Counted from the stretch's first letter, positions 17,420-26,771 are shown. The stretch is 64,000 nucleotides of DNA from Achromobacter piechaudii NBRC 102461 (GCF_001571245.1 NZ_BCTK01000005.1:248001-312000); one strand, 5' to 3'. The notes: generated from the letters alone by a model not told the origin. A program made the numbers and translations.

Positions 17420-18158
17420 ACCCGCGCTTTCTGAATCCGAAGATCCCCGCGCGGTGCGTCAGCAGCGCCTGAAGGCCTTTCGCGCCGGCGTCCACGCCAT
17501 CGTGCCTGCCCTGATCGCTACGGCGACCTGGGGTTTGGTGACCGGCGTGGCGATGGTCAAGTCGGGGCTGACCGAATCCATGGCGCTGGCCATGACCTTG
17601 CTGCTGTACGCAGGGTCGGCCCAGCTGACCTCGCTGCCGCTGATCGCCACGGGCGCGCCGCTTTGGCTGATCTTCGCCGCCGGGTTTGTCGTGAACCTGC
17701 GCTTTCTGATCTTCGGCGCGGCGCTGCAACCGTATTTCCGGCATCTGTCCTGGCCGAAACGCCTGGGGCTGGGCTACTTCACCACCGACATGGGCTTCGT
17801 GCTGTTCATGCCGCGCTACGGCGATTCGGCCGAACGCGGCACGCGCGACCAACTCTGGTTCTTCCTGGGCACGATCGTGCCCGGCTGGCTGGTCTGGCAA
17901 TCATCTTCGATCGTCGGCATCTACCTGGGCACCATGGTGCCCACCGGCTGGTCACTTGATTTCGCGGCGGTGCTGGCGCTGTTGGCGATCACGGTGCCGT
18001 TGGCCAACTCCAAGCCGATGCTGGTGTCCATGCTGGCTGCCGGCGTGGTCGCGTGGACGGGGCAGGTGCTGCCGTTGCGGCTCGGCCTGGCCGCGGCCGT
18101 CGTGGCCGGCGTGGTGGCCGGCATGTGGGCCGAACGATTCTTCAAGGCGCGCGCATGA
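17409..18158 (+). CDS. azlC: Branched-chain amino acid exporter large subunit, AzlC family
   Basis: AzlC with AzlD (BrnF/BrnE) exports valine, leucine, isoleucine and methionine. The 249-residue protein has several hydrophobic helices. AzlC landmarks are FRAGVHAIVPALIATATWGLVTG, AMTLLLYAGSAQL and a GAALQPYFRHL segment. The start is taken as TTG 17409 behind AGGGG; no upstream ATG exists in this frame before stops, and the next ATG would cut the first helix. The stop overlaps the azlD start by four bases (ATGA), so translation is coupled. Confidence 0.85.
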   Translation: MSSEPALSESEDPRAVRQQRLKAFRAGVHAIVPALIATATWGLVTGVAMVKSGLTESMALAMTLLLYAGSAQLTSLPLIATGAPLWLIFAAGFVVNLRFLIFGAALQPYFRHLSWPKRLGLGYFTTDMGFVLFMPRYGDSAERGTRDQLWFFLGTIVPGWLVWQSSSIVGIYLGTMVPTGWSLDFAAVLALLAITVPLANSKPMLVSMLAAGVVAWTGQVLPLRLGLAAAVVAGVVAGMWAERFFKARA

Positions 18159-18490
18159 CCCTCTGGCCTTCCGAGATCTACGTCTATTCAGCCATCCTGT
18201 TGCTGGCCCTGTGCAGCGTGCTGACGCGCGCCGGCTTCATGCTTTTTGGCGATTACATCCCTTTGCCCGATGGCGTGCGGCGCGCGTTGCGCTACGCACC
18301 GGCGGCCGCGCTGACCGCGATCGTCGTGCCGGACCTCCTGCCCTGGAAGGCGGGTTTAGGCCCCATATTCGATTACAAGCTGGTGGCTGGGCTGGTCGCC
18401 ATCCTGGTTTTCCTGCGCACGCGCAGTGCGGTGCTGGTCATTGTCATGGGCATGCTCGTGTTGTGGGGGCTGCGCTGGCTGGCCGGCTGA
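18155..18490 (+). CDS. azlD: Branched-chain amino acid exporter small subunit, AzlD family
   Basis: This is a 111-residue membrane protein with four hydrophobic helices and the AzlD pattern: LTRAGFMLFGDYIPLPDGVRRALRYAPAAAL, then IVVPDLL and VAILVFLRTRSAVLVIVMGM. Its ATG overlaps the azlC stop codon. Together the two make the two-component exporter; the small subunit is required for activity in characterised systems. Confidence 0.85.
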   Translation: MTLWPSEIYVYSAILLLALCSVLTRAGFMLFGDYIPLPDGVRRALRYAPAAALTAIVVPDLLPWKAGLGPIFDYKLVAGLVAILVFLRTRSAVLVIVMGMLVLWGLRWLAG

Positions 18491-18872
18491 TGTCCGACTT
18501 TCGATCATGATTAGTCCACCTGGTGGACAGTACAAACTGGCTGGAAGCGGGCGTGCCCGTTGTCTGGCGGCGTTGCGGTACCCGCCTGAAACCACTCTTT
18601 GATGTTGTGGTAGGACGCCTGCGCTAAAATCCCGCTTATCCACAGCAATCCGGGCCTGGTACTGCCCTCATAAGTATCGAATCCAGAATGCGCCCACTGG
18701 CCTGCAAGGCAGGGTGCCGATTGCCCGCGAAACGAGATCCGCTTCGCGGCAATTTGCGTGCCGTCGCGATGCGACAACGCGTATTCAGATTGCTCCGATG
18801 CGTATGTAGTGCAGTGCATGTAGCACTCTCGTTTTGTTCTTTTTCACTGGTCCCGGTATCTGCCAAACCCTG
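18491..18872 (+). other. Long leader/intergenic region before rhlE
   Basis: There is no gene in these 382 nt. TCCACCTGGTGGA (18515-18527) is a palindrome, and TAAAAT at 18625-18630 may be a -10 element, which would give a leader of about 240 nt. Long 5' leaders are common for cold-responsive DEAD-box helicases; nothing specific was recognised. Confidence 0.3.
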
Positions 18873-20354
18873 ATGACTGAATCCACTCAATCCGTAGCAC
18901 CCACCGCCGACGCGCCCGCGCCGACGTTTGCCGATTTTGGACTGCACCCGCTGTTGCTCCAGTCCATCGCCGAAACCGGCTACACCGTTCCGACGCCCAT
19001 TCAGGCGCAAGCCATCCCTGTCGTGGTGGAAGGGCGTGATGTCATGGGCGCCGCCCAGACCGGCACCGGCAAGACGGCCGCGTTCACCGTGCCGATCCTG
19101 CATCGCCTGATGCCGCTGGCCAACGCCAGCGCATCGCCCGCGCGGCATCCGGTGCGCGCGCTGATCCTTACGCCGACGCGCGAGCTGGCCGACCAGGTGT
19201 TCGAAAGCGTCAAGCGCTACAGCAAGCAGACGCCGTTGCGTTCGGCTGTGGTGTTCGGGGGCGTGGATATCGGTCCGCAAAAAGAAGCCCTGCGTCGCGG
19301 CTGCGAAATCCTGGTGGCCACACCGGGCCGCCTGCTGGACCACGTCGAACAGAAGAACGTCAACCTGAGCCAGGTCGGCATCCTGGTGCTGGACGAAGCG
19401 GATCGCATGCTGGACATGGGCTTTTTGCCCGATCTGGAACGCATCATCCGCCTGTTGCCCGCGCAGCGTCAGGGCCTGCTGTTCTCGGCCACTTTCAGCA
19501 ACGAAATTCGCAAGCTCGGCCGCTCGTACCTGAACCAGCCGGTTGAAATTGAAGTCGCGGCGCGCAACGCTACTGCCACGACCATCACGCAGATCGCCTA
19601 CAAGATGTCCAGCGACGCCAAGCGCGCCGCGGTCGTGCATCTGGTGAAGTCGCGCGGCCTGAAACAGGTGATCGTGTTTTCGAACACCAAGATCGGCACG
19701 GCGCGCCTGGCCCGCGAACTTGAACGCGATGGCGTCAAGGCCGAGTCCATTCACGGCGACAAGACCCAGGCCGACCGCATGAAGGCGCTGGAAGCGTTCA
19801 AGGCCGGCGACCTGGAAGTGCTGGTCGCCACCGACGTGGCCGCGCGCGGCCTGGACGTGGCCGGCGTGCCTTGCGTCATCAACTATGACCTGCCGTACAA
19901 CGCCGAAGACTACGTGCACCGCATCGGCCGTACCGGCCGCGCGGGCGCATCCGGCGAAGCCATTGCGCTGTTCACGCCCGACGAAGAACGCTTCCTGCTC
20001 GACATCGAAAAGCTGATCAAGCGCGAAGTGCCCCGGGGCACGCTCGATCTGCCCGCCGACGCCGTGGCGCGCAGCCATCGCCGCAGCGAAGATCGCCCCT
20101 CGTCCTCTTCGCGCGAAGGCCGCGAGGGTGGCCGTGAAAGCCGTGGCGAACGCGGTGGCCGATCGTCGGATCGCCGTTCGGGCTATACCTCCGGCCCGTC
20201 GCGCCAGCCCGTGGACGATTTCTTCCTGAAGCCCTACGAGCCGTCGGCGTCGGCCGCGCCCGAGCAGGATCAGGCGCCCAAGGACGACAACGCGAGCACG
20301 TCCCCGCGCAAGCGTCAGGTCGCGGTGTTGCTGGGCGGATCGCGCAAGAACTGA
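18873..20354 (+). CDS. rhlE: DEAD-box RNA helicase, RhlE type
   Basis: This is an ATP-dependent RNA helicase acting in ribosome maturation, RNA decay or cold growth. The 493-residue protein has all core motifs: the Q motif (PTPIQAQAIPVV), Walker A AQTGTGKTAAF, PTRELADQV, VATPGRLLDH, VLDEADRMLDMGF, SATFSNEI, IVFSNTK, ATDVAARGLDV and HRIGRTGRAG. The C-terminal 110 residues are a basic, Ser/Arg/Gly-rich tail (SSSREGREGGRESRGERGG) typical of RhlE. The ATG at 18873 matches the usual MTEST-type start. Confidence 0.92.
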   Translation: MTESTQSVAPTADAPAPTFADFGLHPLLLQSIAETGYTVPTPIQAQAIPVVVEGRDVMGAAQTGTGKTAAFTVPILHRLMPLANASASPARHPVRALILTPTRELADQVFESVKRYSKQTPLRSAVVFGGVDIGPQKEALRRGCEILVATPGRLLDHVEQKNVNLSQVGILVLDEADRMLDMGFLPDLERIIRLLPAQRQGLLFSATFSNEIRKLGRSYLNQPVEIEVAARNATATTITQIAYKMSSDAKRAAVVHLVKSRGLKQVIVFSNTKIGTARLARELERDGVKAESIHGDKTQADRMKALEAFKAGDLEVLVATDVAARGLDVAGVPCVINYDLPYNAEDYVHRIGRTGRAGASGEAIALFTPDEERFLLDIEKLIKREVPRGTLDLPADAVARSHRRSEDRPSSSSREGREGGRESRGERGGRSSDRRSGYTSGPSRQPVDDFFLKPYEPSASAAPEQDQAPKDDNASTSPRKRQVAVLLGGSRKN

Positions 20355-20368
20355 TCCCCGGCAGCACA

Positions 20369-20407
20369 AAAAAACCCGCAACGCCGTTTGGGCCTTGCGG
20401 GTTTTTT
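20369..20407 (+). terminator. Terminator between rhlE and the thioredoxin-like gene
   Basis: AAAACCCGCAA pairs with TTGCGGGTTTT around a 13-nt loop and is flanked by A- and T-runs, so it can serve both convergent genes. Confidence 0.9.
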
Positions 20408-20438
20408 CATGCGCCCGTGGCGGGGGCCGAGGATTGAT

Positions 20439-20822
20439 TCAGGCGGCCAGCATCCGGGTCAGATCGGGCAGGTCGGCGGTGACCGCCGGGCTGTTCGCAT
20501 TCAAGCTGTCCAGCAAGCGTTCCAGATGTCCGATGTGCGGCAGCATGGGGCCGTAAAACACCACGCGCGATCCGATTTGCACCAGCAGGGTGGGGAAGTT
20601 CTCGACATCGACATCACCCAGCAGCTCGGCGTGGTCTTCGATGTCGACCCAGGCGAACGCATGTTGCGGCAACGCGTCGGCCAAGGCTTGAAGCTTGGGC
20701 TTGTATTGTTCGCAGGTGTCGCACCATGCCGCGCAGAAGCAGGCGATGAGCCAGGTGTCGGGGGTTGCGCCAAGCCGCGCGCGCAATGCGGCCAGGTCGG
20801 TGCCGGGTACGAGTAGAGACAT
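20439..20822 (-). CDS. Thioredoxin-like protein
   Basis: This is a 127-residue cytoplasmic thioredoxin-fold protein with the redox motif AAWCDTCEQYKPKLQ near residue 35, instead of the usual WCGPC. VDIEDHAELLGDVDVENFPTLL supplies the cis-proline loop. It has no signal peptide. The altered CxxC dipeptide (Asp-Thr) suggests a redox potential different from thioredoxin 1; the partner is unknown. It converges with rhlE and is transcribed divergently from the EI24-domain gene. Confidence 0.85.
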   Translation of the reverse strand: MSLLVPGTDLAALRARLGATPDTWLIACFCAAWCDTCEQYKPKLQALADALPQHAFAWVDIEDHAELLGDVDVENFPTLLVQIGSRVVFYGPMLPHIGHLERLLDSLNANSPAVTADLPDLTRMLAA

Positions 20823-20886
20823 GTGAGCAGATCAGGGCGTGTTTGACTATCATACCCGGGATGTCCACCCCCTTTTTCAAGACCTT

Positions 20887-21696
20887 ATGACCGCTTTACG
20901 CACTGATGCCGCCACGCCCGGCAATGGACGATTCGCCGGCGCTGGCACCGGCGCCGTCAGCGTGGGCCAGGCGTTCAAGCGCGCCCTCGTGTCGCAATGC
21001 CATCCGACGATGCTGTTCGCGGTGCTGCTGCCATTCCTGATTGCGCTGGTTGGCGCCTTCCTGCTGCTGTACCTGTTCTGGACGCCGCTGACCGACTGGC
21101 TGCGCGCCGAGGTCTCGCACTGGGACATGGTCAACCGCGCCGATGAATGGATGATCGCGATGGGGCTGTTTTCGCTCAAGATCTATCTCATTCCCGTCAT
21201 CGCCGCCGCCATCTTGCTGCCCGTGTCCGGCATTCTTGGGCTGGCCATCGCCGCCGTCTTCGTGATGCCTTTGGTGCTGCGCCACGTGGGCCAGCGTGAA
21301 TACGCCAGCGTCACGCGGCAGGGCAAGTTTTCAACAGCGGTAAGCGTATGGAACGCTGTCTGGGTGTCGGCAGCGTTCGCGGCCGGCTGGGTGCTGACGC
21401 TGCCCTTGTGGCTCGTGCCGCCCATGGCGATCGTGCTGTCGATTTTCTGGTGGGCCTTCGCGTTCTCGCGCATGATGCGCGTGGACGCCATCGTCGAACA
21501 CGCCAGCCCCGAAGAGCGCAAGCTGATCCTTGAACGCAACAATGGCGGCTTCTGGAGCATCGGGCTTATTTGTTCGCTGCTGAACCTGTTGCCACCTGCC
21601 TGGATTATCCTGCCGGTGTTTTCGGCGCTGGTCTACGCGCACTACGGCCTGGAAGCGCTGCGGCGCTTGCGCCAGGACCGAGTCATCGAAGCCTGA
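20887..21696 (+). CDS. EI24/CysZ-like membrane protein
   Basis: This is a 269-residue inner-membrane protein with an EI24 (DUF540) pattern. VGQAFKRALVSQCHPTMLF leads into a first hydrophobic hairpin, with further membrane helices around LKIYLIPVIAAAILLPVSG, WVLTLPLWLVPPMAIVLSIFW and the last third. The motif WAFAFSRMMRVDAIVEHASPEE is typical of the betaproteobacterial subgroup. Relation to the sulfate channel CysZ is distant and function is not established. ATG 20887 is chosen; an upstream in-frame ATG at 20839 would overlap the divergent promoter region. Confidence 0.75.
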   Translation: MTALRTDAATPGNGRFAGAGTGAVSVGQAFKRALVSQCHPTMLFAVLLPFLIALVGAFLLLYLFWTPLTDWLRAEVSHWDMVNRADEWMIAMGLFSLKIYLIPVIAAAILLPVSGILGLAIAAVFVMPLVLRHVGQREYASVTRQGKFSTAVSVWNAVWVSAAFAAGWVLTLPLWLVPPMAIVLSIFWWAFAFSRMMRVDAIVEHASPEERKLILERNNGGFWSIGLICSLLNLLPPAWIILPVFSALVYAHYGLEALRRLRQDRVIEA

Positions 21697-21728
21697 CCGG
21701 CTTACTTCTTACCCTTCTGGAATTGGAC

Positions 21729-22544
21729 ATGGCCGCAGAATCCGCCGCCCGTCGCATCGGTCTCATCATCGTTGGCGATGAAATCCTCTCGGGCCGCCGT
21801 CAGGACAAGCATTTTTCCAAAGTCGTCGAGCTGCTCAGTGCCCGGGGCATGCAGCTGAGTTGGGCCGAATTCCTGCCCGACGACCGCGACACGCTGGTCG
21901 CCGCCTACAAACGCAGCTTCGCTACGGGAGACGTCGTGTTTTCCTGCGGCGGCATTGGCGGCACGCCGGATGACCACACCCGCCAGGCGGCCGCCGCCGC
22001 GCTGGGTCTGCCGATGGCGCTGCACCCCGAAGCCGAGCAGGCCATTGCCTTGCGCACTGCCGAAATGGCGGCCAAGGGGCAGGGCACCGCCGACATGAGC
22101 GCGCCGGAAAACCAGCAGCGCCTGCAAATGGGCGTATTTCCCGAAGGCTGCGAGATCGTGCCCAACCCGTACAACCGTATCCCCGGCTTCTTCATCCAGG
22201 ATCACACCTTCGTACCCGGCTTTCCCGTGATGGCCTGGCCGATGCTGGAATGGACGCTGGACACGCGCTATCGTGCACTGCAACATGTGCGCGCCCATGT
22301 CGAGCACTCTTTCCTGGTATTCAGCATGCCGGAGTCGCGCATCACGCCCGCCATGGTCAGCGTTGAAACGCGGTGGCCTGACGTGCGCGCGTTCAGCCTG
22401 CCCAGCGTGGGCGAAGCGGGGGGAACGCCGCACATCGAGCTGGGCGTCAAGGGCGAACCGGCCGCTGCCGCCGAGGCCTTGGAGTTCCTGCGCGCCGAGG
22501 TATTGAGGCTGGGCGGAAAGCTGGCGCCGCCGGCCGCAGCGTGA
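21729..22544 (+). CDS. CinA/MoeA-type molybdopterin-binding domain protein
   Basis: The 271-residue protein starts at ATG 21729 with RRIGLIIVGDEILSGRRQDKHF, the MoCF-biosynthesis/CinA N-terminal signature. It continues with VVFSCGGIGGTPDDHTRQA, the conserved GGxGxTxDD loop. The C-terminal nicotinamide-nucleotide amidase domain of CinA is absent; residues 170-271 are a shorter alpha/beta region. These COG1058 proteins may hydrolyse ADP-ribose or NAD derivatives. It lies 32 nt behind the EI24 gene and is likely co-transcribed. Confidence 0.85.
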   Translation: MAAESAARRIGLIIVGDEILSGRRQDKHFSKVVELLSARGMQLSWAEFLPDDRDTLVAAYKRSFATGDVVFSCGGIGGTPDDHTRQAAAAALGLPMALHPEAEQAIALRTAEMAAKGQGTADMSAPENQQRLQMGVFPEGCEIVPNPYNRIPGFFIQDHTFVPGFPVMAWPMLEWTLDTRYRALQHVRAHVEHSFLVFSMPESRITPAMVSVETRWPDVRAFSLPSVGEAGGTPHIELGVKGEPAAAAEALEFLRAEVLRLGGKLAPPAAA

Positions 22545-22666
22545 AATTCATCTAAAAAAGCCATTGCAAAATGGCGTCGTAAATTTCACAATACGGGAAA
22601 GAACTGTTTGCTGCGTTGCCGCAAGGCCGGTTTTTTTCGGCGTTGCGGCGCGAGCCTATCTCCCCC

Positions 22667-23530
22667 ATGCCCCGTCTGACGACACCCCGCACTCCCCTGG
22701 ACGCCGAAACCGAAGGCGCATCCGGGCATCCCATCGCCATCCAGGTCATCGAGCGCGCCATGCGCCTGCTGGATGCGCTTGCCGCGCAGCAGGATCCGGT
22801 GACGCTCAAGGAATTGTCCGCCACGACCGGCCTGCACGCCTCGACCGCCCACCGCATCCTGAACGACCTGGTCGTGGGCCGCTACGTCGAACGCGTCGAT
22901 AACGGCCTGTATCAGCTGGGCATGCGCCTGCTGGAACTGGGCTCACTGGTGAAGGGGCGCCTGAACGTGCGGGAAGCTGCCATTTCCGCGATGCGCTCGT
23001 TGCACAAGCTGACCGGGCAGACGATCAACCTGTCGGTGCAGCAGGGCGATGAAATCGTCTATATCGACCGCGCCTGGAGCGAGCGCTCGGGCATGCAGGT
23101 GGTGCGAGCCATCGGCGGCCGCGCGCCGCTGCATCTGACCTCGACGGGCAAACTCTTTCTGTCCACCGGTGATGCGCGCCAGGTGCGTGCCTATGCGCTG
23201 CGCACCGGCCTGGCCGGCCATACGCGCAACAGCCTGACCGACCTGGATCGCCTGGAACGTGAATTGGCGCTGGTTCGGCGCCACGGTTATGCGCGCGACA
23301 ACGAAGAACTGGAATTGGGCGTGCGCTGCATCGCCGCCGGCATCTTCGATGACACGGGCAAACTGGTGGCGGGGCTGTCCATCTCGGCCCCGGCCGAACG
23401 CTTGCAGGACGACTGGATCAAGGCGCTGGTCGATACCGCCGCCAGTATTTCCGAAGCGCTGGGCTACGAGCCCTCGGTGTCCACGGGCTTCAACGGCCTG
23501 GGAATGGCGGCCGAAGCGCTGCGGCCCTGA
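22667..23530 (+). CDS. IclR-family transcriptional regulator
   Basis: This is a 287-residue repressor or activator with an N-terminal winged helix (IQVIERAMRLLDALAAQQDPVTLKELSATTGLHASTAHRIL). A GAF-like effector domain contains LHLTSTGKLFLS and GVRCIAAGIFDDTGKLVAGLSIS. The ATG at 22667 is preferred to the in-frame one at 22616. It converges with a Bug-type solute receptor across a bidirectional terminator, so control of a carboxylate catabolic trait is possible; the effector is unknown. Confidence 0.9.
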   Translation: MPRLTTPRTPLDAETEGASGHPIAIQVIERAMRLLDALAAQQDPVTLKELSATTGLHASTAHRILNDLVVGRYVERVDNGLYQLGMRLLELGSLVKGRLNVREAAISAMRSLHKLTGQTINLSVQQGDEIVYIDRAWSERSGMQVVRAIGGRAPLHLTSTGKLFLSTGDARQVRAYALRTGLAGHTRNSLTDLDRLERELALVRRHGYARDNEELELGVRCIAAGIFDDTGKLVAGLSISAPAERLQDDWIKALVDTAASISEALGYEPSVSTGFNGLGMAAEALRP

Positions 23531-23544
23531 ATGGCTTGCCCATG

Positions 23545-23572
23545 AAAAAAGCCCCTTTATGGGGCTTTTTTC
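23545..23572 (+). terminator. Bidirectional terminator between iclR-type and Bug genes
   Basis: AAAAAAGCCCC pairs with GGGGCTTTTTT around TTTAT, flanked by A and T runs in both directions. Confidence 0.92.
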
Positions 23573-23588
23573 ATTCAGCGGGCGTCGG

Positions 23589-24566
23589 TTACTGCTGCTC
23601 GACGCCTGCCTTCTTGAACAGCTCGGCCCACTGGGGAACCTGCTGCTTGACCTTGGCGTCCAGCGATTGCGGATTGGCTTCGGCGGTCAGCACCGTGGCG
23701 CCCAGCTGCTTCATACGATCCTGGAACTTCGGATCCGCCAGACCGGCCTGCAAGCTCTTGATCAGCTTGTCCACGACCGGCTTGGGCGTGCCCTTCGGCA
23801 CCCACATCCCGTGCCAGATGCCGACTTCAAACCCCTTGTAGCCGGATTCATCCATGGTCGGCAGCTTGGACAGCGTCGGCACGCGCTTCAGGCTGGTCAC
23901 TGCGTAAGCCTTGACCTTGCCGCTTTCGATCTGCTGCGTGGTGTTGGTGGTTTGGTCGCACAGCAGGTCGACCTGCTTGCCCAGCAGGTCGTTCATGGCC
24001 GGTGCCGTGCCCTTGTACGGAATCGTCAGGAGTTGAACGCCCAGCGCTTCCACCAGCATGGTGCCGCACAGATGGCTGGCGGCGCCGATGCCGGCGTTGG
24101 CCAGCGAGACCTTGTCCTTGTTCTGTTTGACGTATTCGGCCAGTTCCTTGATGTTGTTGGGCGGAAAGTCCGAACGCGCGATGATCGTCATGGGCACGTC
24201 GACCACCAGGCCGATGGGCTCGAAGCTCTTGTACGGGTCATAGCCCGGGTTCTTGTAGAGCGACGGCGCGGTGGAGAAGCCTGCGTGCATCAGCAGGACG
24301 GAATAGCCGTCGGGCTGGGCGCGAGCAACCTGGGTCGTGCCGATGGTGCCGCCAGCGCCGCCCTTGTTTTCAACCACGACCGTCTGTCCCAGGCTCTGGC
24401 GCATGGCTTCGGCCAGCGAACGGGCGACGTTGTCGGTCGGGCCGCCTGCGGCGAACGGAACCACCATATTGATGGGGCGGTCCGGGTATTCCGCTTGGGC
24501 GGCGCCGGCCGCGAACATGGCGCTGGCCGCGAGCAGGGCCGTAAGCGTGCGGGGAATAAAGGTCAT
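23589..24566 (-). CDS. Bug/TctC-family periplasmic solute receptor
   Basis: This is a 325-residue precursor of a tripartite-tricarboxylate-transporter binding protein, a family massively expanded in Bordetella and Achromobacter. A signal peptide (TALLAASAMFAAGAAQA) is followed by YPDRPINMVVPFAAGGPTDNVAR and VVVENKGGAGGTIGTTQVARA, the ligand-clasping loops of Bug receptors. VPMTIIARSDFP and GFEVGIWHGMWVPKGTPK are also typical. No TctA/TctB membrane genes are adjacent, as is usual for orphan Bug receptors. The ligand is probably a small carboxylate. Confidence 0.92.
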   Translation of the reverse strand: MTFIPRTLTALLAASAMFAAGAAQAEYPDRPINMVVPFAAGGPTDNVARSLAEAMRQSLGQTVVVENKGGAGGTIGTTQVARAQPDGYSVLLMHAGFSTAPSLYKNPGYDPYKSFEPIGLVVDVPMTIIARSDFPPNNIKELAEYVKQNKDKVSLANAGIGAASHLCGTMLVEALGVQLLTIPYKGTAPAMNDLLGKQVDLLCDQTTNTTQQIESGKVKAYAVTSLKRVPTLSKLPTMDESGYKGFEVGIWHGMWVPKGTPKPVVDKLIKSLQAGLADPKFQDRMKQLGATVLTAEANPQSLDAKVKQQVPQWAELFKKAGVEQQ

Positions 24567-24734
24567 GAAGTCTCCGATTGCAGGGTTTTGCTTGCTGCGA
24601 TTTGGTTTTTTTGACCGCTGACTTATGGTTTGTTTTTTCTGTCATCAGCGTGAAAGCAGTGTAGAAAAGAATTGATACGCCGTCATGTCGGGTTTTTCCC
24701 GAACCATGGGAAAACCTTGTTCTGGATCAAAGAC

Positions 24735-24835
24735 GTGCAAGTGAGTGCACCGTTAAAGTGCAAACACTTGTTGCGTTGCACAAAAAGCGCTTGACAACAT
24801 TTTCTGCCAGTCTAGAATGTGAATTGTGCAGTGCA
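24735..24835 (+). promoter_or_regulatory. Phasin promoter with repeated GTGCA motifs
   Basis: TTGACA (24791-24796) and TAGAAT (24813-24818) with a 16-nt spacer form a good sigma-70 promoter. GTGCA occurs at 24735, 24745, 24758, 24826 and 24831, with TGCAC at 24777, flanking and overlapping the promoter. These could be operator sites for a PhaR-type repressor, whose known sites are TGC-rich; this is an inference. Confidence 0.6.
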
Positions 24836-24950
24836 TCAAACGGGCCGGCGGTAGCTTGTAGTACCAGTTTCCGCGCACGTTCCTATCTTTCGTCGCAGAC
24901 ACCAATCCTTCTTGCCGGAAAGCTTCCGGCTACCCCTAAAGGAGCATTCT

Positions 24951-25529
24951 ATGAGCGCAATTCCGCAACAAGTCCTGGACCGCCAAAAGGCCAGCATCAA
25001 CACTTTCGTGGCAGCCCAGTCCGCCGTTTTCGCCGGCTTTGAAAAGCTGGTCGAACTGAATATGAAGGTTGTGCGCGCCACGCTGGACGAAGTCGCCCAG
25101 AAGTCGCAGCAAGCCTCTGAAGTCAAGGATCCCCAGGAAGCCGCGGCGTTCGCCTCGGGCCTGCTGCAGCCGGGCGCTGAAAAGGCCATGGCCTACACCA
25201 AGCACGTGTACGACATCGTCGCCGGCGTGCAGGGCAGCCTGGTCAAGCTGACCGAAGAACAAATCGCTGAAAGCCAGCAGCAACTGAGCGAAGCCGTCGA
25301 CCAACTGTCGAAGAACGCTCCGGCTGGTTCCGAAAGCGCCGTTGCCCTGATCAAGTCCTCGCTGGCCACCGCGACCAGCGCCTACGATTCCGTGACCAAG
25401 GCTGCCAAGCAGGCTGCTGAAGTCGCCGAGTCGAACCTGAATGCCGCCGCCAACGCGACCTTCAAGGCTGCAACGGATGCCGCCGACGCCGCCAACAAGG
25501 TTGCCAGCCGTAGCCGTCGCACCGCCTGA
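24951..25529 (+). CDS. phaP: Phasin, polyhydroxyalkanoate granule-associated protein
   Basis: Phasins coat polyhydroxyalkanoate granules and control their size. The 192-residue, Ala-, Lys- and Ser-rich protein is almost entirely helical. It begins MSAIPQQVLDRQKASINTF and carries the phasin segment VFAGFEKLVELNMKVVRATL (residues about 23-42). A long coiled-coil-like middle follows, and the basic end is ASRSRRTA. ATG 24951 follows AAAGGAG at ideal spacing. It has its own strong promoter and terminator, so it is monocistronic and likely highly expressed. Confidence 0.92.
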   Translation: MSAIPQQVLDRQKASINTFVAAQSAVFAGFEKLVELNMKVVRATLDEVAQKSQQASEVKDPQEAAAFASGLLQPGAEKAMAYTKHVYDIVAGVQGSLVKLTEEQIAESQQQLSEAVDQLSKNAPAGSESAVALIKSSLATATSAYDSVTKAAKQAAEVAESNLNAAANATFKAATDAADAANKVASRSRRTA

Positions 25530-25599
25530 GTCTTGGCGCGCGAAGCTGCGCAAATCGCAGTAATGTAGTACTGTTGAGTGACAGAGCAGAGCTGGAATT

Positions 25600-25630
25600 A
25601 GGGCCACCCACTGGGTGGCCCCTTTTTTTT
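25600..25630 (+). terminator. Terminator of the phasin gene
   Basis: GGGCCACCCA and TGGGTGGCCC form a nearly loopless perfect stem followed by eight T residues. Confidence 0.93.
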
Positions 25631-25661
25631 GCCCGCGTATTCCGTCTCTTGCGTGTGCCGT

Positions 25662-26705
25662 TCAGCGTTTCGCGGTGGCGCGCACGCATTCGCCCACCAG
25701 GGCAGGGCCCCGGTAGATCAGGCCCGTATACAGCTGCACCGCGTCGGCCCCGGCCGCCATTTTTTCGCGGGCCTGCTCGCCCGACAACACGCCGCCCACG
25801 CCGATGATCGCCAGGCTGTTGCCCAGTTGCGCTTTCAGGCGCCGGATCACTTTCAATGACAGTTCATGCACCGGCGCGCCCGACAGGCCGCCGGCTTCTT
25901 CGGCATGCGCCTGGCCGGCCACCGCGTCGCGCGACAGCGTGGTGTTGGTGGCGATGACGCCGTCGATGCCGTGGCGCGGCAAGGTGTCGGCGATGGCGTC
26001 GATCTGATCTTCGGTGAGATCCGGGGCGATCTTCACCGCCATTGGCACGCGGCGCTGATGCTGATCTTCCAGCGCCCGGCGCTTGTCGGCCAATTGCGCC
26101 AGCAGCGCGGATAGCTCATCGCCGCTTTGCAGCGCGCGCAGGTTCTTGGTGTTGGGCGAAGAAATATTCACCGTCACGTAGTCGGCGTGCGGATACACCC
26201 CTTCCAGACCGATCAGGTAGTCGTCGGCGGCGCGCTCGATTGGCGTGTCCGCGTTCTTGCCGATATTCAGGCCCAGGATGCCGCCTTGCTTGCGCCACTG
26301 GCTGCGCTGCACATTCGCCAGGAAAGCAGGCAGGCCCTGATTGTTGAAGCCGAGCCGGTTGATCAGCGCATTGGCGCGCGGCAGGCGGAACATGCGCGGC
26401 TTGGGGTTGCCCGGCTGCGCACGCGGCGTCACGGTGCCGACTTCAATGAAACCAAAACCCAGATTGCCCAGCGCGTCGATATAGGCGCCGTTCTTGTCCA
26501 GCCCCGCCGCCAGTCCGATGGGATTGGCCAGTTGCATGCCCATCAGCGTGCAGGGGGCCTTGGGCTGCGCGTGCATCAGCTTGCGCGTGGCGCCGCATTC
26601 ATAGGCGCGTTGCAGGCTCGAAAGCGTGACTTCGTGGGCGGTTTCCGCGTCCATGGCGAACAGCGCCGGGCGGGCCAGGGGGTAGGCGTGGAAGAGGATA
26701 GACAT
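25662..26705 (-). CDS. pyrD: Dihydroorotate dehydrogenase (quinone)
   Basis: Class 2 DHODH oxidises dihydroorotate to orotate in pyrimidine synthesis, passing electrons to ubiquinone at the membrane. The 347-residue protein starts [21 protein letters not shown], the membrane-associating N-terminal helices of class 2. Active-site segments are [57 protein letters not shown] (catalytic Ser), VAIKIAPD-like VKIAPDLTE and [12 protein letters not shown]. It is the last gene of the nudix-aat-bpt-pyrD run. An upstream in-frame start seven codons earlier is less likely. Confidence 0.95.
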   Translation of the reverse strand: MSILFHAYPLARPALFAMDAETAHEVTLSSLQRAYECGATRKLMHAQPKAPCTLMGMQLANPIGLAAGLDKNGAYIDALGNLGFGFIEVGTVTPRAQPGNPKPRMFRLPRANALINRLGFNNQGLPAFLANVQRSQWRKQGGILGLNIGKNADTPIERAADDYLIGLEGVYPHADYVTVNISSPNTKNLRALQSGDELSALLAQLADKRRALEDQHQRRVPMAVKIAPDLTEDQIDAIADTLPRHGIDGVIATNTTLSRDAVAGQAHAEEAGGLSGAPVHELSLKVIRRLKAQLGNSLAIIGVGGVLSGEQAREKMAAGADAVQLYTGLIYRGPALVGECVRATAKR

Positions 26706-26771
26706 GGGGCGGAATTGTAGAGCCAATTTCGCCGCGCTTGCCGCCCGCGAGCAGGGCGCCGCGCGTGACGG

